Assembly: GCA_964020975.1 (NCBI GenBank)
Contig: OZ026628.1
Coordinates: 54,827,832-54,891,831, forward strand
Origin: Hermodice carunculata
Lineage: Eukaryota > Annelida > Polychaeta > Eunicida > Amphinomidae
Length of the DNA stretch: 64,000 bases
Direction of reading: 5' to 3'
Shown here piece after piece: positions 21,946 to 35,671 of this stretch; within the stretch, counting starts at the first letter, position 1, and each line of letters begins with the position of its first letter. Below the pieces are notes generated by a model that worked only from the letters and a program-made list of their open reading frames with translations, did not search any database and was not told where the DNA came from. Position numbers and translations under genes: made by a program.

Positions 21946-22604
21946 TAGTCCAGAGACAAGAAACGAACGGTGGTCAGAGGACGTTCTATGCCACAGAGTC
22001 CCTTGCCCATACCGCTTTATGTTATTGACAAATGTTTGACAACATTGTGTGCGGTTTCATCCCCGGTGTATATACCGTACTTGTGTAGTGTTGGACTTAA
22101 CCTCGGAGACTATACACGATGATTACGGACGGTTTAGATACGCTTTCTCAAGTGGCCATCGGCCAGCTCAGTGTTGACACTTAACATTCTTCAATGTCCA
22201 GCGGCAGTTCTTTGGGAGGAAGGACAGTGTCAGACAGTAGAGAAGACGCACTCAACACTCTTGTTGCTCGGATGTCAGTTTCAGTTTTCTCCCACCCGAT
22301 CTACTGAATATACAGGAACCTTTACCAATCACAGGTTTGTGGTGTTTTTATTTACCTCAACGATTTTGGTGAAACGTAACCAACATCATTTGGAGATGCA
22401 CATGCGTCATACCAGGCAGCACATGTTTTCGGAAAGCTCCATAGAATGTAAACGTTTTCGTTAATTTTTCCACTTTTTGAACTGCAGTCTCGAACCCGAA
22501 GTGATGGACTAATTTTTGACAACTTTCTACGGCATTTGGGCCGGAAAAGGTGAATACAATTTGTATTTTTGACAATTTCAACATTTTGTCTGATTTACAG
22601 CGTC

Positions 22605-22975
22605 ATGTCGAACAAGGCTGGCAAGACCGGTAATAGGCCTACTTCTACCGCTGATGAGAAATCCACTTTGAACAATACTGCTGAAATGAAACAGCGTACC
22701 AATGATAGTGACAATGGACCGAATGACACGGGTGCCTTCAAAAAGCACTGGGAATTATCTCCGTCTGATGAAACACCACCTTTTAAAACGTCCCGAGATG
22801 ACCACCTTAGTCTAGACACTTTCTGGGTGTCCTGAATGACCCTTATGTGCGGCGTGTATTTCAAGACATAATGAGACCACTGATAGAGCGCCTTACCGAG
22901 AGAATTCAGTCACTAGAAAATACGGTAGCTGATCAAAAAGCTGTCATTCTCGGATCCGCACATCCGGGAATCTGA
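22605..22975 (+). mobile_element. LINE ORF1, N-terminal part
   Basis: The ATG at 22605 opens MSNKAGKTGNRPTSTADEKS, a basic/Ser/Thr-rich start usual for LINE ORF1. After a one-base frame change near 22820 the frame gives LNDPYVRRVFQDIMRPLIE and then RLTERIQSLENTVADQKAVI, a heptad-like coiled coil. ORF1 proteins of this group bind RNA and trimerise through the coiled coil (family knowledge). The domain stops near 22975, and the DNA up to ~23400 does not obviously continue it. Confidence 0.72.
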
Positions 22976-23409
22976 GTTTACATGCCCGCGTTACTCGGTG
23001 AATCTCCCTGTAAGCGTCTGTGGATACACATTCAATGTATGCTAAGCGTTACCCGAAAACCAGCGCTAAAACCCCAAGTTATGATCGTCAAAATCTCTCC
23101 AATTTTTTTATTCAGTAGCAGAATTCGGCAAAATGATGTTGCCTTCAGAGTTATTTTGTTGATTTGCGATGGACAACATGGATATAATTTTGGATAAAAA
23201 TGTCTAATTTTACATGGGACTATATGCGATGTGGAACGTGTTTTCACAGGGCCCGCTCATTTGCATAACAACAGCAGTCAGCTGATAAGCAGCTTATGAC
23301 GTGTTGGCGGATCCTCCCATACTCTGCCATGCCTAGCTGGTGGGCACTCAGTCAGGCTAGGGTGTATAGTACCCCAGAACCATCTGGTGGTGAAATTTCT
23401 TACATGGTC

Positions 23410-23765
23410 CATTGCCAAACAGCGGTCCCATCGCGTGGGCCAGGGTTCGAACAGGGCTATAATAGTTCGCTTCCTGAGCTAATCGTATCCGGGCCAAGGT
23501 GTGGAGGGCCAAAAGCAAGCTGAAAGGTTCAAACATATTTGCCAGCGAAGATCTTACAATACTACGTAACCGGTTAGCATTTCTGGCACGTCAGCTGAAA
23601 CGGGACAAGTATATTCTCGACACTTATACCACTGATGGAAAAGTTCTTGTGAAGTTTCATCATATGCCCGGCAACAACACTATCAAAACTCAAGAAATCA
23701 GAGACGAAGCCGACATTAAGAGGCTGAAGGAACTGGCTGGTAGATCGGTCGTACACCGAGAGTGA
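23410..23765 (+). mobile_element. LINE ORF1, C-terminal RNA-binding part
   Basis: RSHRVGQGSNRAIIVRFLS followed, one frame over, by KVWRAKSKLKGSNIFASEDL and RLAFLARQLKRDKYILDTYT is the conserved tail of LINE ORF1 proteins (SHR-x-G, R-x-IIV-x-F, EDLT-x-x-R, ...). It ends with a stop at 23764-23766. ORF2 starts about 95 bp downstream, the usual tight spacing. One frame change near 23480 separates the two halves. Confidence 0.78.
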
Positions 23766-23860
23766 GAGTCTCAATGCCCCCAGGCCTTCCGTTCTACGAA
23801 CATTTTTTTCCGGCTGCTAAAACCAGGTAAAGTCTAAGTGAAGGCTTGGTCTTGGTGATG

Positions 23861-24682
23861 ATGCGTCAATTGACTTGGTAACTTACCGCATTCTGGTTAA
23901 CTGATCATCAGCTGTGGACTTTATTTTGCCGCATCTTACGGTGTCTTCAGTTCATACTTTTTGAGTTACATCACGAACAAATAATACTGGTAGTTTACAT
24001 TTATTATTCACTTTCATTCAGAAAATATTTTGATTTTGATGTTTTTTTACTCATAATATTGCCACTCGTGATCCTCTTGGCTGGTGATATTCATTTAAAT
24101 CCTGGACCTGAGAGCCACTTTTGCGATACTGCTATTTGTCATATTAACGCTCGTAGCTTAACCCAGGACAAGATGCGTTGTATCCGTACTGATATTGTCC
24201 AAGAGCATGATATTATTGCTGTATCGGAGACGTTCTTGTCTCCAAACTCCCCGGGGATGGTCACCTTACGTTACCTGGCTTCCATCCTTTTATGCGGAGG
24301 GATCGTCCCGGCGGACTGGGAGGTGGCGTGGGGCTATTTATTTCTGAACAATACCTTGTCGTTCGACGCCAAGTTTTGGAAAGTCCTGTCACCGAATTAT
24401 TATGGGCAAAGATCAAACTACACATTCAACAATTCATTTCTGTTGGGAGTTATCTGCAGACCTCCTGACTCGCCTGTTGCATTTTGGGACAACCTACAAA
24501 CCAACCTAGATTATGTCAAAACATACGGCTTTAACAAAATCATTATAACAGGAGACCTTAACGCTGACTTTTCTACAGCACCTAATAAAAAAATCGAACA
24601 CTTTTGTACAACTAATTTTCTTGTCCCCCACATCGGAGAGCCTACCGGCCTAACAATTGATACGTCCAGCTGTCTCGATTAA
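23861..24682 (+). mobile_element. LINE ORF2, endonuclease part with NPGP motif
   Basis: The probable start is the ATG near 23861; a stop interrupts the frame at 23879, after which it is open to 24682. A hydrophobic run (FLLIILPLVILL) leads into AGDIHLNPGP at ~24080-24109. Next come ICHINARSL, the N-terminal strand of the APE-type endonuclease, IIAVSETFLS (catalytic Glu) and IIITGDLNADF (catalytic Asp). Frame changes in the GC-rich part near 24250-24420 break the domain. The NPGP tail resembles 2A peptides, but has His where 2A has Glu (D-I-E-x-NPGP). Many CR1/L2 elements carry GDxHxNPGP here. Confidence 0.8.
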
Positions 24683-25330
24683 ATTATTTCAAACTTTCCT
24701 AACTTTATATGTAAACATCGTGTCCTCCCACCGGTTGCGAACTGCGATCACAGTGTCGTGTCTGCTTGTATCCTGTTTCAAAGGAAGAATTAACCTTCAT
24801 ACAAGAGATTTATTTGGGAATATGATACGGCATATTTTAATCATTTTCATACTTAATTGAGCCAAATCAGTTGGGATAATTTCTTTTCATCAAATGAGAT
24901 AAATGAATGTTGTGCCTCATGGACTGACGGTTTTTTGCAAGCCGCTAAAACATGTATTCCTAATCAGGCAGTTACCATTCGGGCTGATGACCTTCCTTGG
25001 TACACTTCGACACTCCGTTGTGAAAAGCGTAAGGTCATGCGCGCATACAATCGAGCTAAAGATAATAATAATAGTCCGTGCAGCGCTGACTTATGGGTTA
25101 TGTATAATTAGCTTCGCAATCAGTACCAGCAGCATCTCCGTTTAGCCGAAGAGCAACATAACACCAAATTAAGTAACTCTCTTAAAAATTCCAAAAAGAA
25201 AAACAAGGCACGGTGGAGGACAGTTAATCATTTCTAAATAAAAACCATCATCGGGCAATTCCCTCACTGATATGTAATGGGAAACATATATCTGACAGCG
25301 CTTCCAAAGCTGAAAAATTTAGCAATTTTT
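24683..25330 (+). mobile_element. LINE ORF2, linker between endonuclease and reverse transcriptase
   Basis: The frame 24857-25111 reads SQISWDNFFSSNEINECCAS, ADDLPWYTSTLRCEKRKVMR and AYNRAK, the basic linker containing PW-x-T. It is followed, after a stop, by YQQHLRLAEEQHNTKLSNSL near 25110-25200. The piece between 24683 and 24856 is in other frames. The region fits the same element without a visible insertion. Confidence 0.7.
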
Positions 25331-26069
25331 TCTTGAGCCAAAGTAATATAGGTTCACAACCGGCTGAAATTCCTGCACCCCCCGATCACCCTGTTCGTGT
25401 ATTACGCAATCTGAGGATTCATGATCACGAAGTTCTTGACATTTTGAAAAGCCTTGACACTCCCAAAGCAACTGGTCCTGACGGCGTAAGCAATAGACTT
25501 CTGAAAAAAGCAGCTCCCCAAATTCATAAACCTTTTGCGAAGTTATACAATTTATCCCTTAACCAAAGTCATTTTCCGTCTATCTGGAAAGAGGCACACG
25601 TTACACCCCTGCATAAGAAGGGCGACGCCAACCTGTGCAACAATTAGCGCCCTGTATCTCTTCTAAGTTGTACAGGGAAAGTGTTAGAAAGAGTAGTGTT
25701 TAAACTTGTATTCAACTTTTTTTCGGGACAACATGATTATTTCTGCAAACCAGTCTGGCTTTATACCGGGTGACTCTACAGTCAATCAGCTACTTTCTTT
25801 ATATCACGAATTATGCATCGCCATCGACGAAGAAAAAGAAATAAGAGTTGTGTTTCTTGATACAAGCAAAGCTTTCGACAAAGTTTGGCATACAGGTCTC
25901 CTACATAAATTAGAAAAAAATGGCATCACAGAAAACCTTTTGGCATGGTTTGGCGACCATCTCACTGATCGCAGATAACGTGTAGTTCTTAATGGGCAGT
26001 CTTCCAGATGGGGTTCTATCATGACTGGCGTGCCTCAAGGGTCTGTACTAGGCCCCTACTATTTGAGAA
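25331..26069 (+). mobile_element. LINE ORF2, reverse transcriptase fingers and palm (partial)
   Basis: LDTPKATGPDGVSNRLLKKA opens the fingers, then WKEAHVTPLHKKGD, RPVSLLSCTGKVLE (after a TAG near 25646), ANQSGFIPGDSTVNQLL, and VVFLDTSKAFDKVWHTGLLH with the first catalytic Asp, and finally TGVPQGSVLGP. Immediately after LGP the frame jumps to the C-terminal domain, so the FADD/YADD catalytic box and thumb are missing. This internal deletion, not 5' truncation, makes the copy dead. A TAA near 25976 also breaks it. Confidence 0.85.
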
Positions 26070-26514
26070 ATCATTCCCTCCATCTGCAACTACTTTATGG
26101 AACTCACTCCCATTCGAAACTAGAAATTTACCGACTTTGTCACAATTTAAACAGAAAATTTCAAATCCAAAAACATGTTGTGCCGTTTATCCAGAACTTT
26201 TGAACATCGGTAAGAGATACTCGTCCGTTTTGCTTTCCCGCCTGCGTATAGGCTGCAGTCAGCTGAATGAACATCTGTGTAAGATAGGCATAATTGAATC
26301 TGCAAGTTGCACATGTGGCGCTACCACCGAAAGCGTTTGGCACTATTTCTTAACTTGTCCACGATACATCATTGCTCGCGATATCCTCCACACTTCTATC
26401 AGTTTGGTAGCACCATTTTCAATTAATTCTGTTTTATATGGTCATAATAAATTTTCCTACGAGAAAAAAATCCGTATCTTTGTATCAGTACAAGAATATA
26501 TTGAAAAAACTTAA
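26070..26514 (+). mobile_element. LINE ORF2, C-terminal domain
   Basis: FEKSFPPSATTLWNSLPFET, QFKQKI, then LLSRLRIGCSQLNEHLCKIG and CTCGATTESVWHYFLTCPRY. The last is a C-x-C-...-H-...-C motif shared with the LINE at 17.5 kb. The frame closes at 26512-26514. The same FFPS-x-x-TLWN and FPELLN-x-GKRY words recur on the minus strand at 61.1-61.4 kb, so these copies belong to one family. Confidence 0.85.
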
Positions 26515-26797
26515 CGCTTTCAAGGTGAAACAATTACGTAGATTTTTTTTCTCAATCATTACTATTTTGATTATCGCAGTATGACCCCTCTACCTGTGCT
26601 CTGTTTAGTCGTGTCTCTTTTCTACCCGTTTCCTCGTTGCGCCCCTCGTCGAGCCCTCGGACGAGACGAGCGGCGTCAACCTGGATTGACTGTTACGTAT
26701 GTCCTGTGCTCTTGTCACTTCTTTGCAACAAGGATTTGTATAGGGCTCTGCCCTCCTTCCTGATTGTTTTCTTTCGAATAAAATATGTTTAAACCAA
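26515..26797 (+). mobile_element. LINE 3' UTR and terminus
   Basis: It contains a stem CTCGTC-GAGCCCTCG-GACGAG near 26646-26667 and ends with CTTTCGAATAAAATATGTTT (AATAAA signal). The reverse-strand LINE at 31.25 kb ends almost identically, which fixes the family 3' terminus at ATGTTTAAACC. Confidence 0.75.
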
Positions 26798-27239
26798 AAC
26801 AATGTAGGCCTTATCCAAGCGAATAAAGCACGTGGCTGTCTTAAATTTTTGCCTGACTGGACACAGTCTGGCATTATATCAATTTGAGGGATGACGACCA
26901 CCGCACTCAATGATACTACTTATAGTTTCATATTTCTTTGTGAAAGATATAGTGCCAAGAATTCTACGTCAGCCAATTCACAAATTTTGTTACTCCGTCA
27001 TATACATTTTCCATATATTACCAATAAATATGGATCGTTTTTTACACATAGCCGTCTTAGATTTATGGTTAATTTCAACCAATCGCTACACGATGTACGG
27101 CATCCATATTTGTGTGACCATGCGCAAAACATACACATGCGATCCCTTGCACATGTGCGACCAAGACATGGTCACAGGATTCGGGTTTATTTGGTTCACT
27201 TCGGAAAGCGCACCCTGGTTTGTTTACTTTTTGTGCTTG
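26798..27239. other. No recognisable gene
   Basis: An open frame at 26891-27280 shows no motif, composition bias or splice support and is judged to be chance. Confidence 0.4.
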
Positions 27240-28030
<791 letters not shown>

Positions 28031-28409
28031 ATTGATTCTTGGTTATATCCCATTCATTAATCATCAACCTACATTCTCATCCTAGTTGCATTTGGCCATG
28101 CGGAAATAACAGGTGATCGCCTAAATCTACCTGACCTGTCCAAAGCATTGGCATGTATTCTGCCAAATGCAGATACAGACTCGGATTTATAACGTGATGT
28201 TCCATTCTCACAGTGTCTCTTGAGAGGTCATATCAGTCCGTTAGGAAGATTGATCAATTTTTGTTAACCTCATGTGTATATAGGTCATGCTCACAATATG
28301 TAATCACTAAATTAGAGGAGCCGTTTTGCACACAGGGCTGTAATGCAAGCTACCTTCACACCTTGACAGATGTCTCTTGAAAGTTAGTAAGAGTTGATTG
28401 TTCATTACA

Positions 28410-28411
28410 TT

Positions 28412-28472
<61 letters not shown>

Positions 28473-28477
28473 CTCTC
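28410..28477 (+). repeat. (CT)n / (CTAT)n microsatellite
   Basis: A CT run leads into CTAT units. Confidence 0.95.
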
Positions 28478-28861
28478 AATGCAATTTAACGGTTGAGTTA
28501 ATAGTAGATGCGGAATTTAATATTAGGGTTGATATCTGAATGTCATCGATTCTGCATGACTCGGGAAAAGTGAACTGGTGTCGTTTTATAGACTTAATAT
28601 CCATTTTTTTTTTCATAATTGGAGGGTTTACTTAATGAATTGACAAAAAATCATATTAAACTGCCCTGTATGGTTGTATTATACCGGCTTTTTTAGTCGG
28701 TTTTTAAAGGATCATATTCAATACAAGATGCACCACAAAAGGCACCATATCCAAAAAAGATAAACTACGAAAGGTATTGTTTGAAGTAGTGCAGCCTGAC
28801 ACAGATAAAATGGAATTACTTGCACAATTTGCAACTTTAATACTGAAGAGGCTTCAATTCC

Positions 28862-29140
28862 GGTAACGGTAATTATAATTAATAATAATTTATTGAGTGA
28901 GTTTACAGCGGGGGCACTGGTGGGCAGGGTACGACCCACGGTATGGATTGAGCAAAATACACAACATTACATAAATGGTGCAAGGGAATGGAGGCTTCCC
29001 ATGAATCATGAACGGTTGTGGTATGAGCAGTATCCCAAATAACAATGTAAGCTGAGACTGCTGAGTAAACTGCATTCTTCTAATTGGGTGACAATCTCAG
29101 CTCAGTTTGCTCACTAAAGTGCATTCCTCTAATTGGGTCA
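28862..29140 (-). repeat. Possible short retroposon 3' end and a ~45 bp local duplication
   Basis: Read on the minus strand, CTCAATAAATTATTATTAAT looks like a poly-A signal with an ATT tail. At 29060-29140 the string TGCATTCTTCTAATTGGGTG is repeated as TGCATTCCTCTAATTGGGTC about 48 bp on, each next to TCAGC or CTGAG words. Weak evidence. Confidence 0.35.
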
Positions 29141-31253
29141 CAAGCCATTCAGAACAAAATCCACCCACTTACCACAAACATGTGCAGAGGTAAAGCATAA
29201 AGTTTTGAAAAGACTTTTTATTGAAAGCACCTTCATTTATTTACAAATTTGCCGGTGTTTGTCATCATCTATAGGCTGTGCACTTTTAGTATAGCCATGA
29301 AATTAGCCCACGAAATCGATACAAATGGGCGGTTTTATTCCAAGATACCAGACACACTATGCTGAATGACCTCTGGCCTGCATCAGTCTGTGTCTGAGCT
29401 TCAGAGAGACCGACTTTGACAGAGTATACTTGATTTTTGAGCCCAAGTCTTTTCTCTGCTTAATAAATATAGAGTATCAGTTCTTAACCTTAGAACATAA
29501 TGCCAGAGCAGTCATTATTTTAAACTGAGAAGAATCTTAGTTGCACAGTGTCGCAATCCCTGTTCCGAACATTTTTTCATTTTGATTTGTTCATCGCATT
29601 CGCTTCACTTTATACGTTGAAAAATAATACTGCGTAAGACACTCCTGAGCAAGATCTCCATTATTACACGGGACAAGCAGTAGCAGAGAATTCTACAATC
29701 ACCACCTGACTAGGTTATCTCTCTCATGTTCCTAACCTTGTTTGTATAGGTACAATGGACCCATCTTTTCAAATTTAGCTCCAACAAGAGACCACCTGTC
29801 TTGAAAGACCACCTGCATAGATTACTTCATACATATTTTTTCATGTCATCCATACTTCGTATGAAAAAACACCTGATTTGTATAACCACATTTTGTTCAT
29901 CCAGGGGTATGGTTTTGAAGATAAGGTTCAGCTGGACATCCAGAATTAGGACAATATGTTTTTTTTTAATAATAAGCGAGCATGGTAATAGATTTTCCCT
30001 GATGAGGTCATCTTAGGTGAAATTTGATCTTAAGGAAAAATCTGGTCACCTTAGAAACACTTTAAACACTCAAAAGTCAAACTTTTTGTGACTGAAAAAA
30101 ATTTACTTGTATTTTCTAAAATTAAAACAGTTACTTTTTGTCTTTAAATGTTTACATGGGAATGTAATTTCCGCACAAAATATAAATGATTGGGATGATC
30201 TTTTATGCCCTGTGCCTTGAATCCTTTTACCTAGGCACAAGGGAAAAAATAGCTAATTGCAGCAAAAATTAAAATGCCTGTTGGTGGTCTCTTTAAACGT
30301 CTCTTGCACACATTTGCAAAATCATCGTCAATTTAACATAAAGGAAATTACCAGAGTCCCAAATAAATGTAGGTGTAGGTCATTTTGCGTGCAATTGTGA
30401 AAGCTTTCGCTAAGCTGGTCCGTTTGACTCGCCCTTTTCCTACTCGATGAACATGGGTTATATGGCTGCTCAAACCTGTTAACTAGGTGCTCATATCTTC
30501 TTTTGAAGATGGTGGCGCTAGGCTTCAATTCACAACAGAAAACAGTCATATTTCCAGCCGAATATTTATTCTATCAAGACAGTATCAATAAACGCCCTTA
30601 AGGTAACAGACACGTGACAGCGGGAAGGCATTTTGCAGTACTTTCTCAATACAAGAGAGAGGATGAGACCATTTCTGCGCTTCACCACTGTGATGCTCCT
30701 TATGCTTGCAATGTATGCTTGTCTGACCACCTGTTGGATCGTCATTCGGAAAGTGGAATAGACTGTGAGACGTCTCAATCGATACGTTCAATATAGACAT
30801 CTCCCTTATTCTGTGGAATGCACTGAAACCAGTATGTTGCCGCCAAATATCGTCCATTCTGCTTGACGAATATTGACTGCTTATAGGGAATTTAAACAAG
30901 GTTTATCCTACCCAAACCCACATCATGCGGTGTCCTCACACAGTGGGGCAAATGAAGCTGAAAGTGGGCATTAGAATATCCATATTTTGGTGATATACGG
31001 GGTACCTATGGTAAATACCTATGATATGTCTATTTGAAGAAACCTGGTATGTTAATAGATTATACCTGCCACACAGACACATTCAACAAAGACACTCTCT
31101 GATAGTACCGTCGCCCATTGAAATGATAGAGAAGTTCCAAGTATTACAATGGTGAGGTACTTGCTAGCTAGAAATTATAGACTGCAAAGTGTTTCGAACA
31201 AGATTGCTTTGTATTTTGTATATAAGTGCCAGTCTGGCTTTTTCTCTATGATT
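29141..31253. other. No recognisable gene
   Basis: Mixed AT-rich sequence. Open frames around 30585-30899 on the minus strand overlap one another in several frames and carry no motif. Confidence 0.4.
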
Positions 31254-32516
31254 GGTTTAAACATATTTAATTCCATGAAAAAACAATTGGCCGACAGGCT
31301 CACAAGCCTGTATTAGGGCCTTTCCCTCTGATGAGCTAGAGTCTCCCACCCAATTTCGTCATAAAGCGTGGCATTGGCAGTGCCAGCAAAGGCGCCAGTA
31401 ACTTTTTGGGCAGCAGACAGCTGAACTCCCTCCAATTTTGCTATATTGCTTGTGGTGCATCCTTCCCAGACAGGAAATTAAAATTAGTCGTATAAAAGAT
31501 ATGTAAATAGGTTCTCAAGTTGTCGGTCAAGGCGAAATTTCAGACTCTTCCTAATGTTTAATAATTTGTCAGCTTTTGAGGTAATATCAGCAACATGAGT
31601 AAACCATCGCACGAAACGTCATTCGGGGGTGTTTATGACTAACAACATCTTGTAAAGTGTGATCCTGGAACATTAGCGGGGGATGGACTTATTGGTTTAT
31701 TTTCAGGTTATGAGCCAGATATATTTATATTCTTCAATATAATTTAGACTGGAATTAATCATTTCAGCAGCCTCAGCAGGATTATCAACCGTCAGAAAGA
31801 GAGACATGTCATCTGCAAATAATTAATACTTTGTATTCGTTTTCACTAGGTCAACGATATCATTAATGCATATAAAAAACATAAGTCGTCCAAGAAAGCC
31901 CATGGGTAACTCCGGCAGAGGCCATTCCCAACAAGATGATTGGCCTCCAATGACAACTTGTTGGTGGCGAATTTTATGATACTGTGAGAACCAGCTGAGC
32001 AAAGCGCCATCAATTCAATTTTAATTTAAAAATTAATCCAGAGTGCCAGACTTTATCAAATGCCTTGCTGATGTTCAAAATTACTAGGCAAACCTCTTTC
32101 TGTGTGTCAACAGCAAGGCATAATTCGTGATAAAGAATCAGCAATTGGTTAGTAGTTGAGTCTCCAGGTGTAAATGAAGACTGATGAGCAGAAAGAAGCA
32201 TGCTATCTCTAAAGAAGTTGAAAGTATGTTTGAAGGCTGTTTTTCGAATTAATTTTCCTACACAGCTGAGAAAAGATACTGATTGAAAACTGTTGCACAA
32301 ATAAGGTTGACAATTATTATGAATAGGTATGACATTCATATGTTTCCATAAGTTGGGATATTTAGACTTAAACCAAAGAAGGTCGGAAGGTCTAACGTCA
32401 ATATTGGAGATAGTGTGTTCAGCAGCATCAAGTAAGTTTGCGACTATAAGTAACAACATATTTATCAAACAATCTTTTGTACAGATAACCAGATACCAGG
32501 GTTGACTGTTACTCAA
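31254..32516 (-). mobile_element. LINE relic: reverse transcriptase to 3' end
   Basis: The minus-strand frame 32516-32010 gives LWKHMNVIPIH, FQSVSFLSCVGKLI, AHQSSFTPGDSTTNQLLILY and VILNISKAFDKVWHSGLIFK (catalytic Asp changed to Asn in LN-x-SKAF). Downstream, in broken frames, come an INDI block near 31870 and LFADDMSLFLTVDN with an intact FADD near 31820, then IGWETLAHQRE near 31340. The 3' end CATGGAATTAAATATGTTTA matches the LINE at 26.78 kb. The endonuclease is absent. The N-terminal reverse transcriptase words match 25.7-25.9 kb closely, so it is the same family. Confidence 0.85.
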
Positions 32517-32911
32517 TCAGTTTATTCCTAGAGCCACACGGGTGTAGAATCACCTTCTAAATGCGACAGTTACTGCTCCCTTAGTTCTGGCCTTTCGCAG
32601 GGTGGCACTTCCAGTCATTCGTGATCTGGTGCCCCCTCCCTCATTGAGAATGTTGTTGGAGGAAATTGTTTTTAGCCCACACTAAGCACACTATTTTTTT
32701 CCTTTGGTCGTCGTTATTGTCGTTGATAGTAAGGGTTTATTAGTGATGGTTGTTTATTAACTTTTCCATTTTTGTCTGCAGCAAATACCTGCACAGCAGA
32801 AGTGCTTATAAAATAAGGAGAGCTATCATGCTTATAAGATAAGGAGAGTAATCATAAATCAGGAAATGTGTCGACTTTGTCCAAAAATACATGCTTTCCG
32901 ATTAATGATAC
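32517..32911. other. Spacer with a 25 bp local duplication
   Basis: CTTATAAAATAAGGAGAG and CTTATAAGATAAGGAGAG lie ~25 bp apart near 32810-32850. No gene was seen. Confidence 0.4.
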
Positions 32912-33668
32912 TGTCGCTCCTCCTTTGTTTACTGCGGGGAAGCTCTCTTACTCACTTGGTCTGACAGTGAAGGCCGGGAAAGTGGCGACATGATTTCTGA
33001 GTATGAGCAATATCATTTACCTTTCAGGGATAACAATGCAATACGTGTATGGGGAAAATTATATGCCTTTACTGTCTTACTGATAATCATTCACTCAAGG
33101 CCTGCATACAGAACGCACATTCTTTACAAACAAACAAATAGAGCAGAAAGAAAATAGAAAACTTGCTCACTCAGTCATTCTGTGAATCAATTTTCACTCA
33201 CCTTGCAAAACCACAGAAGGATAAATAATGAAACAACACAGCCTCTGATGCTTTGGATAATAACTCTATTGATAAGTACCAATATAGAAGTTATCCGGCC
33301 CTCAGACCCTGTGCTGTCTGAAGAATCTCAGCCAGCACGAAGGTTTTGTTGGAATAACGCAGCATTCTTTTTGCTGAGCCACCAAAATATGGAAGAGGGC
33401 TTAGCTTCTGACTACAGCATGGCCAATCCGGAACCAGAATAATTAATTACAAAACAAGCTTGCTCATCCCAAACACAGCAAAGTCATGGCCTTGGTATTT
33501 CTTTGTTTCCTTACAATCTTAATATAGCTTCCAATATTATAAAATTAAAAATGGTATTTTTGAGTGACTTTTTACTTGAGAGGTCTTTAACCAAAATAAT
33601 GAATACTGCCTTATTCAAAACTAAGAATTAAACCATAATATAAATACCCATATAATCTAATCATGACA
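32912..33668 (-). repeat. LTR-like direct repeat, copy 1
   Basis: A ~757 bp repeat paired with 35672-36453. The 86-codon plus-strand frames present in both copies are inside the repeat and are not regarded as genes. Confidence 0.8.
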
Positions 33669-34731
33669 TATGCCCACACTTTAAGAGTGAAATTTGCACA
33701 TTTCACAAATGACACTCTTAGCTGAAGGGTTAACACACGAACGTATAGAAAGGGTGAAATGTTGTCTGTGTGGTAAAGCCATTAAAAGAATGGAATAGCG
33801 CCCAACTGTTTGACCCCGCAAGTTCAGGTCAGTGCCAAGAAAGTTGTGTTGGGATAAGCGCGTATCCGGGTCGATCTGTCTGGTATTTGATCAGAAAGTG
33901 GTCTATTCAAAGATAAAGTTCTTCTGTAGCCAACCACAAACGGATTATCGCTTATTGTCTGATGATGTGTGTTCAAAACGGAGTTCTGGAACTATGCACG
34001 TTGATTGTTTGAAAAGTTCGGCTTGTGATTGAACTGAAATGGATGTACGGAAAAATTAGTGTTCTACCTCGATGTAGCACAATGCACTTGGTTTGATATA
34101 TGTGAACATGTCGTACTGACAATAACACACATGTGGATAGTTTTGACAGCAGTTTCGTCAGTTACAACACGGTGTATAACCACAAAAGTCAGCATCGCAA
34201 CAGTGCATCAGCTCATGCTGCTGTGGTAAGTCCATATACTTGTATGACCGCTGACACTTGTAGATCAACCCAATGGCAGTACTGATACATTGTCATATAG
34301 TCATTGCAGTGTTGGGCACAAAAGAGTTAACGTGCTGAGGACCGGATAGCAGACATGTACATTCGTTATTCTTCAATTTCACTGAACAAAGACAGCGACC
34401 CTGCAAGTACACAGAAAATCTGGGCAGGAATCAATTCAATAAATACAGTAATAGTGCCTAAAATACATATAAAAAGTTATGATATGCGATTGAATACGGA
34501 ATAAGATAATAAAAATTTGCATATCATCATCATATCATTCAAAGACCAGGTCAATGAACCGACAGCATGTTATTATTAAATATCATTTCAAAACAAAAGC
34601 TTTTTATCTGGTTAAAATTGAAACACACACATTCACAATTGTCACAAATATTGGATGCTGAATTAAACGCAACCATTGGTTCAATTACAGCTCCATTATC
34701 ATTAATGTTGTCTATTATGGGAGCGACTCAT

Positions 34732-34732
<1 letters not shown>

Positions 34733-34774
<42 letters not shown>
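34733..34774 (+). repeat. (TCA)n microsatellite
   Basis: About 13 TCA units inside the region between the two LTR-like repeats. Confidence 0.95.
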
Positions 34775-34775
<1 letters not shown>

Positions 34776-35671
34776 TTGAATTATCATTCTTATGGCCATA
34801 ACTACCCTCAATACCATTATCATCCAGCAGCTGAAAACACCTTTCAACATAGTCGCACTCATTAATCATAGAGATTAATGATGTATCTTGTCATCAAATT
34901 CATTAAGACAATTATATTTGTTGAAGGTATACGTGTAAGTAAGCAACAATCAGTGCATATGGTTACCAAAAAACCATGAGAGTGACATAAACGTTATATA
35001 ACATGATAATTACCATCATAATTACCATTAACGCATCATTCATTCAAACAGGTCACCTTTCACATTGTTGCAGTTACCCATTATAAAATGAGATAAACAC
35101 ATTTTTATGTTGTCTTAAACAAATTGAGACAACCGAAAGAGGTGAACGTATATACATGCACAACTTATTACATACAATTATTAGAAGGAACTTAATCAAG
35201 ATCACACTTCAACACTACTGCATGACACAATTGGTATGTCCCAACCTGCAAACATATAATTATGAGCGTTCAGGACAAATTATGCTAAACATATCAACCA
35301 ATAATTTCGCATGTTTGCAAAATGTAAAACTGTGTGTTGAAGTCGTTGTCAATAAGTTAATATAAATATATTGAAATATGTGATCAAAAGAACACCTTTT
35401 AAACTCAATACCTCAACGTGGTAGATCGACCAGATAGAGTTAAAAGAAATTGCACTTCATTTCCACAAAAACACACCAACACTCAATACACGAGGTCAGA
35501 TCCTGATTCATCATTATTATCGTTACGTTCTGATGTGCTGGGCACAGCCACGTTAGACGTTGTTTCAGCATCTTGATTACTGGTATTTATAGTAGCTGCT
35601 GGTTCATCGGGGTAAGCTGACATGCTTATATTTATGGGCGCTGTCGCCACTTACTCGGATTCTCCGCCATA

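Noticed and set aside
23425-23460. GGTTCGAAC B-box-like string suggesting a tRNA
   Set aside because: It lies inside the conserved ORF1 phrase SHRVGQGSNRAIIVRF of the LINE, and no tRNA arms surround it.
33182-33442. Identical 86-codon frames at 33182 and 35955
   Set aside because: They lie inside the two LTR-like direct repeats and are duplicates of the same non-genic stretch.
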